Of a stretch of 64,000 nucleotides of DNA, positions 11,989 to 24,300 are shown one piece after another; the first letter of the stretch is position 1, and each line of letters starts with the position of its first letter. The stretch is from the NCBI RefSeq assembly GCF_016859285.1, contig NC_053420.1, positions 29,196,545 through 29,260,544 on the forward strand, given 5' to 3'. Below the pieces are notes generated by a model. The model ran no database searches. It was not told where the DNA came from and saw only the letters and a list, made by a program, of their open reading frames with translations. Made by a program: the position numbers and the translations under genes. This DNA comes from Xiphias gladius. Its lineage: Eukaryota > Chordata > Actinopteri > Istiophoriformes > Xiphiidae.

Positions 11989-13902
11989 ATCTGCCGAGCA
12001 ACATCATAATTTCCACGAACTCGAGAGAGCTGCTGGGGTTTTCCTCTGGCGGCGTCCCGGGTGTTTCGCGTCCATTCACCCTGCAGAAGCTCGGGCTAGT
12101 CCCGCGGAGCTGAAAACGAGGCGTGTGTTAAGACGGAGCCGATTTGAATTTAGCACTGCCCCCAAAATCCAGAACCCGGGGTCCCAACTACGAGCCAGTA
12201 ACGTACACACACTGTAGGCCCGACGGTCTCATACGGCCGTTTGCCTGAGTATAATTGCCACCAGGTGTGTAAACTTTTGTCATTCACTTGGGTTCGACCT
12301 TGTTAAGATGTAAGATGCCCAAGAGACTAATAGGCTATGCAGCGGAGGTATACTGTCTTTGGGGGGGGTTTTTTGACTCGAGAATTTTTACAGCATGGTC
12401 TGTACGCAGGGCTAAAACGCAAGCCAGGGCCTTTTTTGCACATTTTTGCAGCTTGCTTTGTCCCTGATGTAACGAGCTCGTTTGTCCCCCTGGAGCTTCT
12501 GAATGTGATGCTCATCAGTAAACACATGGTCCATAAATTCTTGAAGTTCCTCTCCAGGTGTATTGGACATATATCCATCTCTGCCTTACACAGGGTATAT
12601 TAGCCTGTGTCTAAATTTTTGCTTATATCTATATTAGGCTATCGGTTTTTTTTTTCTTGTTGAGTTCTCTAAGTTTTCGGGGGCGTTTTCGTGAGTTTAT
12701 TTGAAGAGTTGGTACCCTATAAATCCCGTGTGTGATACAGTAATACTTTTTAATGATATGAAGAAAACGTGTGGTGGCAAAACACCTAGCCTAGGGTTGT
12801 GTTATGAAAATGGTGGGCTTGCTGCAAAATTCTAAATGTCCTCCCTTGCACTCCGCACCTCAATGTAACACCTCTGCGTCCTCAGCGGTAGAAAGTGAAG
12901 CGGGGTCTTTCTGGAACTAGCATGATGTACATGGCTTGTCCATGTTTTGTACATACTAGGGCAGCTACCTTGACATGTCATAGCCTATAACCGTATGGGG
13001 ACAATTTCCTAAACTTGTGTTTTCTTGTCAAGGCTCAAATTATTTTTTCCCCTCTTATTAACCAGATGTTTCTGCTTTAATTGTTGTTGTTTTTTATCAG
13101 TCCACCGTTGTGACACTCACTGTGGCTCTGGCGATATGACGTCCATGCAAATAAAACTTGAACTGAAACATTCCGACTTCCGGAATCGTTCTCTTCTACG
13201 GTACGGACAGTCCCAACGGCGCGTGAGGGCAGCTGAACACCTCGTTTCCTGCACTACGGTGGTTGCCGTGGCGACGGGGTGCACCCGGGAAACACATAAG
13301 TGGAAATCTATGCGACGGCTTGGCCGACTTCAGCACTTCAGCACAGCGCGTGACATTCGTTAGATTAAGTAAACTGCGTTGGCAGCTCGTAGCTCAGGTG
13401 AAGTGGCAAGAAGCGCCCGAGGTAGGTCTGACTGATACGTGGGCTGTAGTTCTCACTCAACTCTGCAAGAAGTTCCTTGCGTTAGCTCTTCGGATTCTTC
13501 ATATCGGCCTTTTTTTTTTTTTTTTTTTTTTTTTAGGCGTAGTCTTTTGTTGCGTTTCCAACATTTCCATTTTGAGCTCATTTATTTCCTTGGTAAGACA
13601 GCGCCAGGCAGAGCTTGTTAGTTATAGCTAGCAAGTTCAAATATCAAAACTACTGTCAGAATCTTATTTTGAGCTCACCATGAAACGGAATCCCTTATTT
13701 ATTTCCCTGAAAATTACATCAATTTACTCATGAATATTCGTTGAAATGAAGGCATTCTGAGGGTATTGCATTTTGAGGGAATAGGCCAATCAACAGATCA
13801 ATTCATGCATGGTAATAGACAAGGGTAAAGTATAAAAAGTATAAAAAATACCCCTGCTGTCTTCTTCATTTACCCCCCCCCCCTTTATTTTTTTTGTTAC
13901 AG
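11989..13902. other. Divergent intergenic region EFCC1 / CFAP92
   Basis: No coding exon is seen. The left 250 bp is relatively GC-rich 5' sequence of EFCC1. 13.13-13.45 kb is a second GC-rich patch with the X-box-like motif, probably containing the CFAP92 transcription start and first non-coding exon. A T-run lies at about 13,510-13,534, and a polypyrimidine tract precedes the acceptor at 13902. Short ORFs here look like chance. Confidence 0.6.
13262..13275. promoter_or_regulatory. RFX X-box-like motif upstream of CFAP92
   Basis: GTTGCCGTGGCGAC matches the imperfect palindrome GTTGCCATGGCAAC bound by RFX factors at 12 of 14 positions. It lies about 640 bp 5' of the CFAP92 start codon in the divergent EFCC1/CFAP92 spacer. 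An ETS-like ACTTCCGG (13176-13183) and an octamer ATGCAAAT (13145-13152) are nearby, which makes 13.1-13.4 kb a plausible CFAP92 promoter. X-boxes are typical of ciliary genes. Motif match only; binding is inferred. Confidence 0.6.
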
Positions 13903-13910
13903 CGTTTTTA

Positions 13911-15277
13911 ATGGAAAATATTGCAGTGGAATCAGACCTCATGGCCAGCATTTTGGAGACAGCTCTGTGTAATTCACAGCCGGACTGTGATGATGGCGAT
14001 CTTACAGATAAAGGACAGGAAGATGTCCTTTTTCTTGAGACTGATTTGTCAACCATGGAGCATGGTTTGGAAAACAGGTCGAGTTCAACTGAGCATATCA
14101 CATCACAGACAGATGACTGCTCCTATTACATCAAATGGATAGCTTACATTGCCCTTGCTATTCCAAGAGGTACGTTTGTCACACAGAAAACATAGAAGAT
14201 TAATATTAGCTACACAGGGATGTTGAAAAGTACTCAAACTGAAAGTTTTAAGGTGAGTTGTTGTGGGACTCTTAGTGTGCTTAGTGTGCTACAAAACTCT
14301 ACTACAGCATATTGTAAGAAACAGAGATTACAGATTTCTTTCATCCTTTGTCTCATTCATAAACATTTGTTCCCTTTTAGGGGAAGAAATTGATGTCCCT
14401 GCAGCTCCTGAAAAGGCCAAGAAAACCAATAAAGACTCATCTACAGTTTTGGCGAAAGCCTATAAAGCTCAGAGCTGTTATCATATTGAATACAAGTTGT
14501 TTCCAGGTGATACAGAGATAATTAAAGTGGATCTAGTAGTGTTTGGGCCAGTAGCAAAAATGTACAAAGAAGAAGAGTTCAAGGTAACCATGACCTGGTG
14601 CATGTGTGTTTGTGTTTGTGTCCTTAATGAACAATTCATGAACATCCTGAATGTACATCAGTGAAGCAGCTGTATCGTCTAGAGTTACAGTAAATGACGT
14701 GCCACTGCACAGGAATTATTAGCGTCATCATGGGGACGAGGACAAACACATTTCAAAACATCCTACTGTTGAATAACATCTCAGTGCCTTGAATGAAAAA
14801 AACTGAATGTTTAAATTTTGTAACAGATTCTGAGAACATGGGATGAAGGAGATCAGACATGGGTTGGTTGGACCCAGAATTTCAATGTCAGAGTCAACAA
14901 GGACACATTGATCAGTCTACTTCCTCATAAGATCGGGCTGAAGATATGGAACAGTAAGGACAAACTGTCCAGCCAGGCCCGCTATGAGAGACTGAAAGCC
15001 TTTAGATTGCCACAGGATCAACCTGAGGATGCAACAGACATGTGTGGTAAGCGTAAATTTCAACTCGCCCCAAAACAACCAAAACATTCAATGTGTATTG
15101 TGTTTTTTATATCAACTTATAAATTGAAAATATTATTTTCACCCTAAGGTGGCATCAAAACTATGGTAAACAAACTGAGAGTCTCATGTGAGAAGAAGTC
15201 AAACACATCTAAAAAACACAAATGTAGTATGTCGTTTAATTCTGATTCAGAGGTGGGCTCAGAAACAGGTAAATGAA

Positions 15278-15308
<31 letters not shown>

Positions 15309-18300
15309 ACCTTTTAAGTAGTCAGTTTTCAAGGGCTTTCAACAGAGTGAATAATGTATGCATTATGATTTAATATCTTTGCCAAAATAAATTTCCATGT
15401 AAGCCATGATAAATACGTTTCTTCATAACCCTTTTGTATAGACAAGAACTTGGCTCTCCCAGTAAAAACTGATGCATATTACCTTGAGGACATAAAAAAG
15501 AATGGCACCACATCAGTTGAAATCAGTCCCACCCGTTTGTTGGCAGGTGAGTCAACATTTCTATTCACCTGAAAAGCAATTAAAGCAGTGGTTTCCAAAT
15601 CTTAGGTGTGTGACCCCTTACAACAAAGCAGTGTATACTTGCTACCCCTCATTATCACTTTAATATGCCTCCTGGTTATGGCCAGTTCAACCACAGAGTC
15701 ACTTTTGTCTTTATTTTTTTGGGGGGGGCCTGAATAAGTAAAAATATCCAGTATTTCACTAGAAAAAAAGGCAAAAATTAGAAGAAAGTCTGAAAAATTA
15801 ACATCATTCTATGGGTGTCAGAAACACTATGTTTTTTTTGTAGTTCCTGCCCTGCTAAACATCTTGCATCCTCTCAGATTTATCTTGTAAACTGTGTAGT
15901 CTGCATAGTAAGTACACTTTGACAGTCAGGGGGTCCTGTGGGTTTCAAAAATAAAAATCTATCTAGGTCTGTTTGCAGTGAAAAAATAAGAAATGTGTTT
16001 AAAACGTAAAATGGGGCGACATTTTTCATTTCTTGTCCAGACTCCTGTACGTTCCCCAGTTTTGCAAACACTCCGTGCACCAGCAAAGCACAGCATTGGA
16101 ACCGACCCCGTACCTGCAGTTATCTTTAAAACAATTCTGGCCCTGACCTGGCCTGACACATTAAGACTTAAGACCTCCTGGGGGCGCACAGCAAGGAACT
16201 AAATAAAAGATAAATAGGAAAATAAAAACATATGCAGATTACTTAAGCAGAAGCACTTGTTTTCAGTAAATTATTTCCACTTGTGAGATACAAGTGGAAA
16301 TAACTCACCAACTCGATGGCACAAACATACACTCACTGCTCTCCCAAACTACCTAATATTACACACAGCTGGCGCAGCGTGGATACCTTCATTAATACAT
16401 CTTCTGACACTATGCCTGGATTTAACAGATAACTGAACTTGTGTGCTTTTCTGACAGCGGGGAGCTGTTCTGAAAGATTCACGGTTCATACAGTGAAATT
16501 ATTTGATGAATAGAAGGAGACTAGCAAGTCTCCAAGCATAATAATTTGTTTTGAGATTTAAAGGGCTGTTAAGAACTTTTTCCCATTGGATAAAAAAGAA
16601 ATAAGACATAAATTACGTTTTTCAAACTAAGTAGAGGGTGAGCGGAGCAGCGGAGATCAGAATGTATTAAGTGTGAAGTTTGCAGAATTACAACTCTCAC
16701 CGGCATCAATGCCAGCAGCTGCGGCACCAGTATAGGCTACATCAGCTGCCAGTTCAATATTAGGCACATTTTCTGAGTTGCTCTTGAATTTTCAAAATAT
16801 AAACATGAAAATAAATTTTACGATATAGAAAAAAAGCCCAAAAAATTCATTTTGAGTAGATGGTGACGATAGAGGAAAAATCAGGGAATCAGCAAAGTTA
16901 TTATAAATCATCCTGTGGAGAAAATAAATGTCTGTACAAAATTTCCTGGCAATCCCAATAGAATTATTCCACTCAAAAGTAAAAATGTCAACCTTATTTT
17001 AGCTTAGAGGAAAGTCGGAGGATCACCAAAGTCATTAGCATTCATCCTTTGGAGACCTCAAATATCTGTGGCAACTTTCATGGGGATTTATCCAAAATTT
17101 GTTATTGATATTGGGAATTGATATTTTGGTCTGGCCAGAGTAGTGGCTCAGAGTGGTAGTTCCCTGCTTTCAATCCTAAAAAGGCTTTAAGATTTAAAAC
17201 TTCAGACACAATGCTAACCATGAAAGAAAATATTTTGTAGTCTGTTATTTCTGTGACTGCCAGGTGAGACCTCAGTGACTGAACGCTTCCCAGTCTGTTC
17301 ATCTGGTGTATTTGAGGTCATGTGCAACATCTCCCTGGACAGACCTCTAGTATCTGACCAATTGAAAGCTGAACTCAATCCACTGGTCATCACAATTTTG
17401 TCAGCCACCTCAATGCCTTCATCCCCAGTCCCTTTCAACATCCTACAGGTGTGATTTCCATCATATTTCATTTTATTAACTATATCTTAAAATGATATGT
17501 GTTGTACTTATGCTGTACACTTGTGTTGAATATATTTGTTCCTTATAGACTATTACGCTTTTCTGATTATACACAATTTGTTTTACAAACTTTAACATTG
17601 AGCATGGAGCTTTGATAAAAGTCTTTCTGTGGTTTACTCCCTTTTGCCAGGAAAAATGCATGCCAGTCTATTGCCAGTACAAGTTCCATAACTTGAGCAT
17701 GCACAGAACAAACTATCACAAGCATGGCACCAACATCTACTTCAATGATGTAAATGTGATCCTGACTGGCTTGATGAGTCCTCGAGAGCTCCAAGAGTTC
17801 CTCTCCAGTCGGCCTCTGCAGATAGAAGTTCATGATCGTGACAGAAAGTTGGAAGAAACACCAAAAACTCCAACAGTGTTTTGCATGGGGTCGGATGATG
17901 ACATGCTGAGCAATGCAGCACTATTCAAACATAAAGTGATGGTTTTTAACTCTTATGGGATTGCAAGCCTAAACCTGTCAGAGTTGCTATTTGGGAAGAA
18001 AAGTCTAATGATGCACTTACCAATCAAATGCTGCCCCCCACCTCCAAAGCTGGGCAGGGAGAGAAGTGCATGGAGGAAGATGACAGACAGAGCAGCCAGC
18101 AGAGATCCCATGCCACAGGCCCATTACTATGATGCCAATTCTCAACTCAAAGTCAAAGTTGAGATAGCTTTCCCACTGAATGTTAAGAATGACAGCTGGG
18201 AATCGGAGTCCTATGATTGTCCATTTGGGCGCATCATCTACCTCTTTGATTACAACAACTTCTCTGTTATGACCAAGCTTAGATCAGAGATCCTCAGAAT

Positions 18301-21300
18301 CAATGCATCAGCCTTCCGTCTCTGCTCACACTCACTGGAAAATATAGAGAGAGCTCTATCAAATTACAGAGGCCTAATGAATTTCAAGCATGATGAGAGC
18401 AAGGATCTGGATTTTGTTACAGGATTCCATGTGCTAGATAAGAGGACACACATCTTCGTTCTTGAAGGGCTGAAACACAAAGCAGTGAGGAGACTTTGGG
18501 AGGCTGTTCCTATGAAGTAAGCCCATATCTTGCCCTTACACCCTGTGTTAACAGTTTTCAGCTGTGCTGTCCATTTGGATAGAGTGTTTAAATTCCAATG
18601 AGAACCCTGCAGTTTGTGTTGTGTTTCGTAGGCTAAGTGGGAGTGAGGAAGAGCAGGTGATCGTCCTCTACAATTCAAACCTGGGTTTCTTCAAGCGCAT
18701 CTATGACTCATTAGATGTGGGTTTGAGTCCTATCCATCTATATGAGTCACTACAGACCATCATGAGACAGCCCCTGGTCTACATTAGAGGCATGGTCCCC
18801 CAACCCTGCTTCCAGGCTTTGTCAAGGTACTCATTTAGTGAGATTATAATGGCATTTAAGGACCAGGCCAGTGATTATGCATGCTCTACCCAATTAACTA
18901 AAAATCAAAAATATTGTACATCACAGCAAACAATGCTGCTGTGTTTAAAGCATCATTAATTGATTTTGGCCACTTGGTAGCAACAGGATAAGCTGTAAAG
19001 TGATCCTCTAGTATCACTTTATAAAGGCAATTGTGTTAGCAAACAAGTTCCTATTACTACATCCAGTATACTTGGAGCAACATTATCATTCATTTTGAGT
19101 TGTGTTTCTGACGAATGTAATGTTATGTGGTGCATGTAAGTCCAATGTTCAAACTCGGTTTAATTCTGATTTGGACCCCACCAATTTCTTCAGAATGTAT
19201 CTGGCCCCTTTATCTGCTGAATCCTCCACTATGGCCACCAGGCAGCTGCTAACTTTGCTGGTTGATACTTGGCAGGGAGCATACACTGGGTTTATCAAAG
19301 CTTCTTCACTAAAAACAGCTGCTGACTGGGAACGAGGTTGATGAGAGTAATGCGACTGAACCAAAACATTAAAACTGTGGGCTGTAAAGCCAAAACACTG
19401 AGATGAAAGATGGCACAAAAGTACCATAGAGCTGAGGAGAATTACAGAGTCGGGTGATAATTCTCTGTGGGTTTCATGGGCATATAAAAAAATATTGATT
19501 AGTGCAGCTTTAAGAATTTGTTAGAATTGTATTCAGACTTCTTATGTTCATTGTTAGGTACTACACAACTCAAACAACTCTCATCAGTTTGTTTATTGTT
19601 TTTCATAACACACGGATATGAATGGAAAACAGGGGCTGCGTGGACTGGTAGGAAAAATACAATCAGAAATCTTAATAATCTCATCTCAAACCTTTAACCT
19701 TTGTGTTGAGATTATTTTGTCACACACAATGTGCCTGGTCAAGAATGAATGTCCATGCTCATGAACCGCAGATATTTGAAAATGGTCGGCACAAATGTAA
19801 AGTATAATTAAGTGTGAAAGTTTATTCTTGACCTTGGAAAAAAAAAAAAATCTTCATTCAAACTCTGCTCACCAGTTCCTTCAACTGAAACTAATGGTTT
19901 TCAACAGTGGTAGAGTTATTCATGTTTTATAATATAGCTAGTACGTAATCCTTGGATCAAAATTATTTTGTCAAACAAAAGTATACATGATGATGTGTAG
20001 TGTAGATGATGATGAGCAGTTAAAACTTGTAAAAACTGGTATGATCATTTAAACTCTTGCATGAATCTATTGGAAGTTGAAAGTATACATGAAAAACCAT
20101 GTATATTTTTGAATAAAATGTGTAATAAATTACACAATAGAGTTTTTATTTTACTTTCATTTTTCTTAGGTTAAGCCAGCTGTGCCAAGTCAGGAAACTC
20201 AAAGATGTGGTGCACTATAACCTCTTCCCCTCAGCTGACATGATTATCAGCATGAGCAAGGTATATGGCACATATGCTGAGCAGTGGAAGCAAAAAGCCA
20301 GCGCAAACACTGAGATGGACTTGACCACTCTGCCTGTCAGTGTGAAAAGACATACACCGCTCGACACACACAACAGAGAATATGTCAGATGGAAACACAA
20401 CAGCCAGCAGATGCCATTCCAGCACGTCAGAGACTTTGTTCAGGTCTGGAGTCCTTAATAGTGTAAATAGAGTAGAATCTGATTCACTAACAGAGCCACT
20501 CATGTGTTTCAGTATATTGCAGGAAAATATTCACAAGGTGCAAGAGGAAAGTGAGCAGTTGCAGAAGCCAGAGGTTGCTGTGTTAAGGATGGATCAGGCT
20601 GCAACCAGGCCAGCACACAACTACAGCATCCAGACCTTCAACTCAAATGAGCAAGCCAAGGAGCTACTCCACAAAGAGATGGCTAAGGTTTGATTAATGT
20701 ATAGGATATAATGTACAGGACTGTATTATAGATACATGCTATATACGGTGCACCTCAGTATATCAGGGTATGGCTTGGTGGCTCATGGTAGCACTGTTGC
20801 CTTAAACTAAAAAAGATGTTTGATTTCTAGTTCTTTGTGTGTGTAGTCTCCTTGTTTTTACCAGGTTTCTTTTGATAACCCAGTTCTATACACATCTGGT
20901 AAAGTGGATATTGTAATTGCTGTTAAAGGGCCATGACAGTGTTTGCATGTTTGGTCACATTTACTACAAATGATGTATAATCTACAAGACAACTAACTAC
21001 TTTGCTAACCCCGTTGCTGCATTTTGAAATCCATAACTGTAAAGGTTACTGAATCAGATTTTTTCAGTTGTATCATGGATATGAGATAATGAAGTTCAGA
21101 CTAAAGGTGTTTAGTAAATATATAAACATAAATAGTTGACTGCTGAGCTATTAACCTTAATAACAGTGGTTGTATAGGCCTAGTTTTATACTTAGTGTTA
21201 CTGAACGTAACAGGTTTAACTCGAATGGCACTCAGTAGAGGGCATATCTCTGCCAAAGCCAAACAATCATACACGTCTGTCTAGCAGCACCTGATTGGGA

Positions 21301-24300
21301 TTATTATCTGGATCTGTACCAAATTGTAGAAACTCATAGATCTCAACACCATAAATGTTTGATTTTTCACATCAAGATCCATACATTATTTCCTGAGAAA
21401 CTGACGAAAAGGTTGAAAAATGCCCTATCTCGCAATGCTAAGGAAAGTGATTTTAAAAATCCCTGGATCCGCCCCTTTTAGCCAGATCAGCACCAACATT
21501 TAATGGGTTCTTCCCTGGTCCATGCCCAACCCCTCCACTCAGTTTTGTGCAACTGACGAATGAACAAACAAACAAACAAACAGACATGTATGAAAACATA
21601 AAGGAGGTAACCAGCCGCATGCTGAACTTACCACTGACCTGAAGGGCAGTATAAACGCTGATACATTCACTTATTGCTATACATACTGATGCTGTTGTAC
21701 GATCACCTAGCTTAGAAAAAAGTGAACAAACTACAGTTAGTGTAGTTAGTGAACCTGTAAACTGAACTGAACAAAACAACATGAATCAGCCCTAGTTCAG
21801 ACTCTTCAAATGACTATGTATAATGTGGAAGGAGTCACTCACTGTGACAAACCTACCAAGAATTATCACCTGACTCTGCAGTTCCCTCAGCTTTACAGGA
21901 ATGTTTTAGCATCTTTTAGCTCATTATTTTAGTTTTACAGCCTTCAAATGTACTGTTGGGTTCATTCTCTCAGCTATCTAACTTAGCTATGATTAATATA
22001 GTGGATCCTGTAGCAGCTAAAGAGCCAGATGCCTCAAGAGAGGGGGCAGACTAAAACTGAGCAAAGAGTAAAGGGACCAGAAACACAACGCCAAATAGTT
22101 GCCTATCCACCACAAGATGTGTAAATAGGCAACTATTTGCTTACAGGTTAGCGATAACAACTTTATAAGATGACACCATGTCAGTGCTTTTTTTATAGCT
22201 TGTTGCACTGTATGTGGCCAAAATCAGATATGCTGCTTTAAACTGCATTACCACACAACGTGGATGCAACAGGTACAAACATTAATGAGGACTTGTTCAC
22301 TGTAATGATGACATAACTCAAGCAAGTTTCAAGAGTCTACTAATACAGTATATATTTGTGCCAGATATAAATGGATGGAACCCACCGCCTACCTGCCTAA
22401 CGGAATGACAAATAATAATAATAATCTAAACCTGTAATCAGAAATTGTTATTATATTTTTTGTGTGCTGGAACGCAGAAAGAAATCAAGTGTCTAGTGAA
22501 GAACGTATATGTATTGTGTTTATCTGGTGATAACTTCAGGTGCCGGGGCGGAGGTTCACCTACAGTCAGCAGTACCATAGTGCTACAGTGGAGCCTGGAT
22601 ACATGACTTCTAAAACTGACTCCAGCTCTGCTGCTCCCTCCACAGTTTGGTTCACAAGTTTGAGAAGTGACAAGTCCAAATTGCACCCCAGACACCCAGA
22701 TGAGGCTCGTGTGGAGGAACTGAGGAAGGTGACTCACACATCTTCCAGCAGTGCGAGGTTTTACAGCAACAGGAATGCTCAGTTTATTGGCATTCCCATG
22801 GAATTTAGCAAAGGGATACAATTTTTATCACTGTTTACTCATCCTTCTTTCTCCATGACCCAGTATGTATGAGATTAGGATAGAATAGCGTGTAACATGA
22901 CATGACTAATAATATTATCCTTGCTGTTGCTTCAGTTGTCCTGGCCACAAAATAATTTATTGTCCCAGTGGCAGTTAAAATAACATTTTAAAAGAATTTG
23001 AAACATCTGATTAATCTCCAAAGGTGTCCAGTGATAGTAGTGGAGGATTCAGTTGGTAATGCTACTGTTCACTGTGCACCCAGCCATGGAGAGAGAACAT
23101 CCTACATGCCAACACCCTGAAGCCCACACTTTCACGGGACATATGGGTCTGGAGCCAGCGCTATGAGGACTTTCAGCTCTACAGCAAACCTCCCTCTTTC
23201 TTCAGCACACTTCCTGTCACCATTCACCTGGCTGGTATGGATGTATTAGGCTGTGCTGCATCAGTGTACCATAAAACAACTGCTAGAAGTGTTATAACTT
23301 TCATGTATACATCCAATTTCTTGTATGATGGTGTATTTTACCTTTCCAATGAGTAACTGGCCAAATGTTAACAACAAGATGTCACATTGAGATATTTCCA
23401 TTCTAGCTATCTAAGACATCAGTTGTAAATGTCATGGCTTGGTATCAGTCCCAGAGTATCAAAGAGTTCAGCAGGCAAACAAGGAGAAATGCATCATTGG
23501 GGAGATAGAAATGTATCCACAAACAGCTGCCTCAATACACCAGAATGTCATGTAGCCACAAGGTGTTACTTACTGCAGGCCACATGACGGCCTCTGGGGC
23601 GTAGCTGCCAAAACCTGAAGCCAAAAGTACCCAAGAATTACACTTAAATAACGGTATTACATTACCGAATGATACTTTTATTATAGTATTATTAATTAAA
23701 GTGGTAAGTGAGCCATTTGCTTACACTCTATTTATGTGTTAGTCTTAAAGGTATACTAGGGATTTTTTTTTTTACCTTAGTTTTATGAATTACTTGCTGG
23801 TAGCAATTTCGAGATAATAGATCCAGTGGATGTTATATCCCAGCAAGCCAGCAGGTGTGGAATTGGGGGTGACAACAATAGATTGTCATGTCTGGTTACA
23901 CATAATTTGTTACATTTGATGAGTTTGGTTATATGTGTTTTGTTCAGTTAAAGGGTTTAAATGTAGGCTGTTTGCCTACATTTAAACATTTAAGTACAAC
24001 TAAAGCTAAGCTTAAAGTGTGTCTTTGGACAACTTGTAACAGTTAATATTCAGCCATTCCAAGCTATGCGAAACACTAGGAAGTATCCTTTTTTTTTGAT
24101 GTAGTTGGTACACATGGTAGATTGCTTTCTTGCCACACAAGCTGCTTTTGTGCCATTTCATTTTCAGTAAGTAAATGGAGAATAACATAAGCTCATCTGG
24201 CACAAATGGCTATGGCAGAATAGGGCTGTAGCTAGCATGAATGCACTGAATATTATAGTTTAAAAGTATCCAAGAGTGGAATTTTCCCTATAACTGTCTG

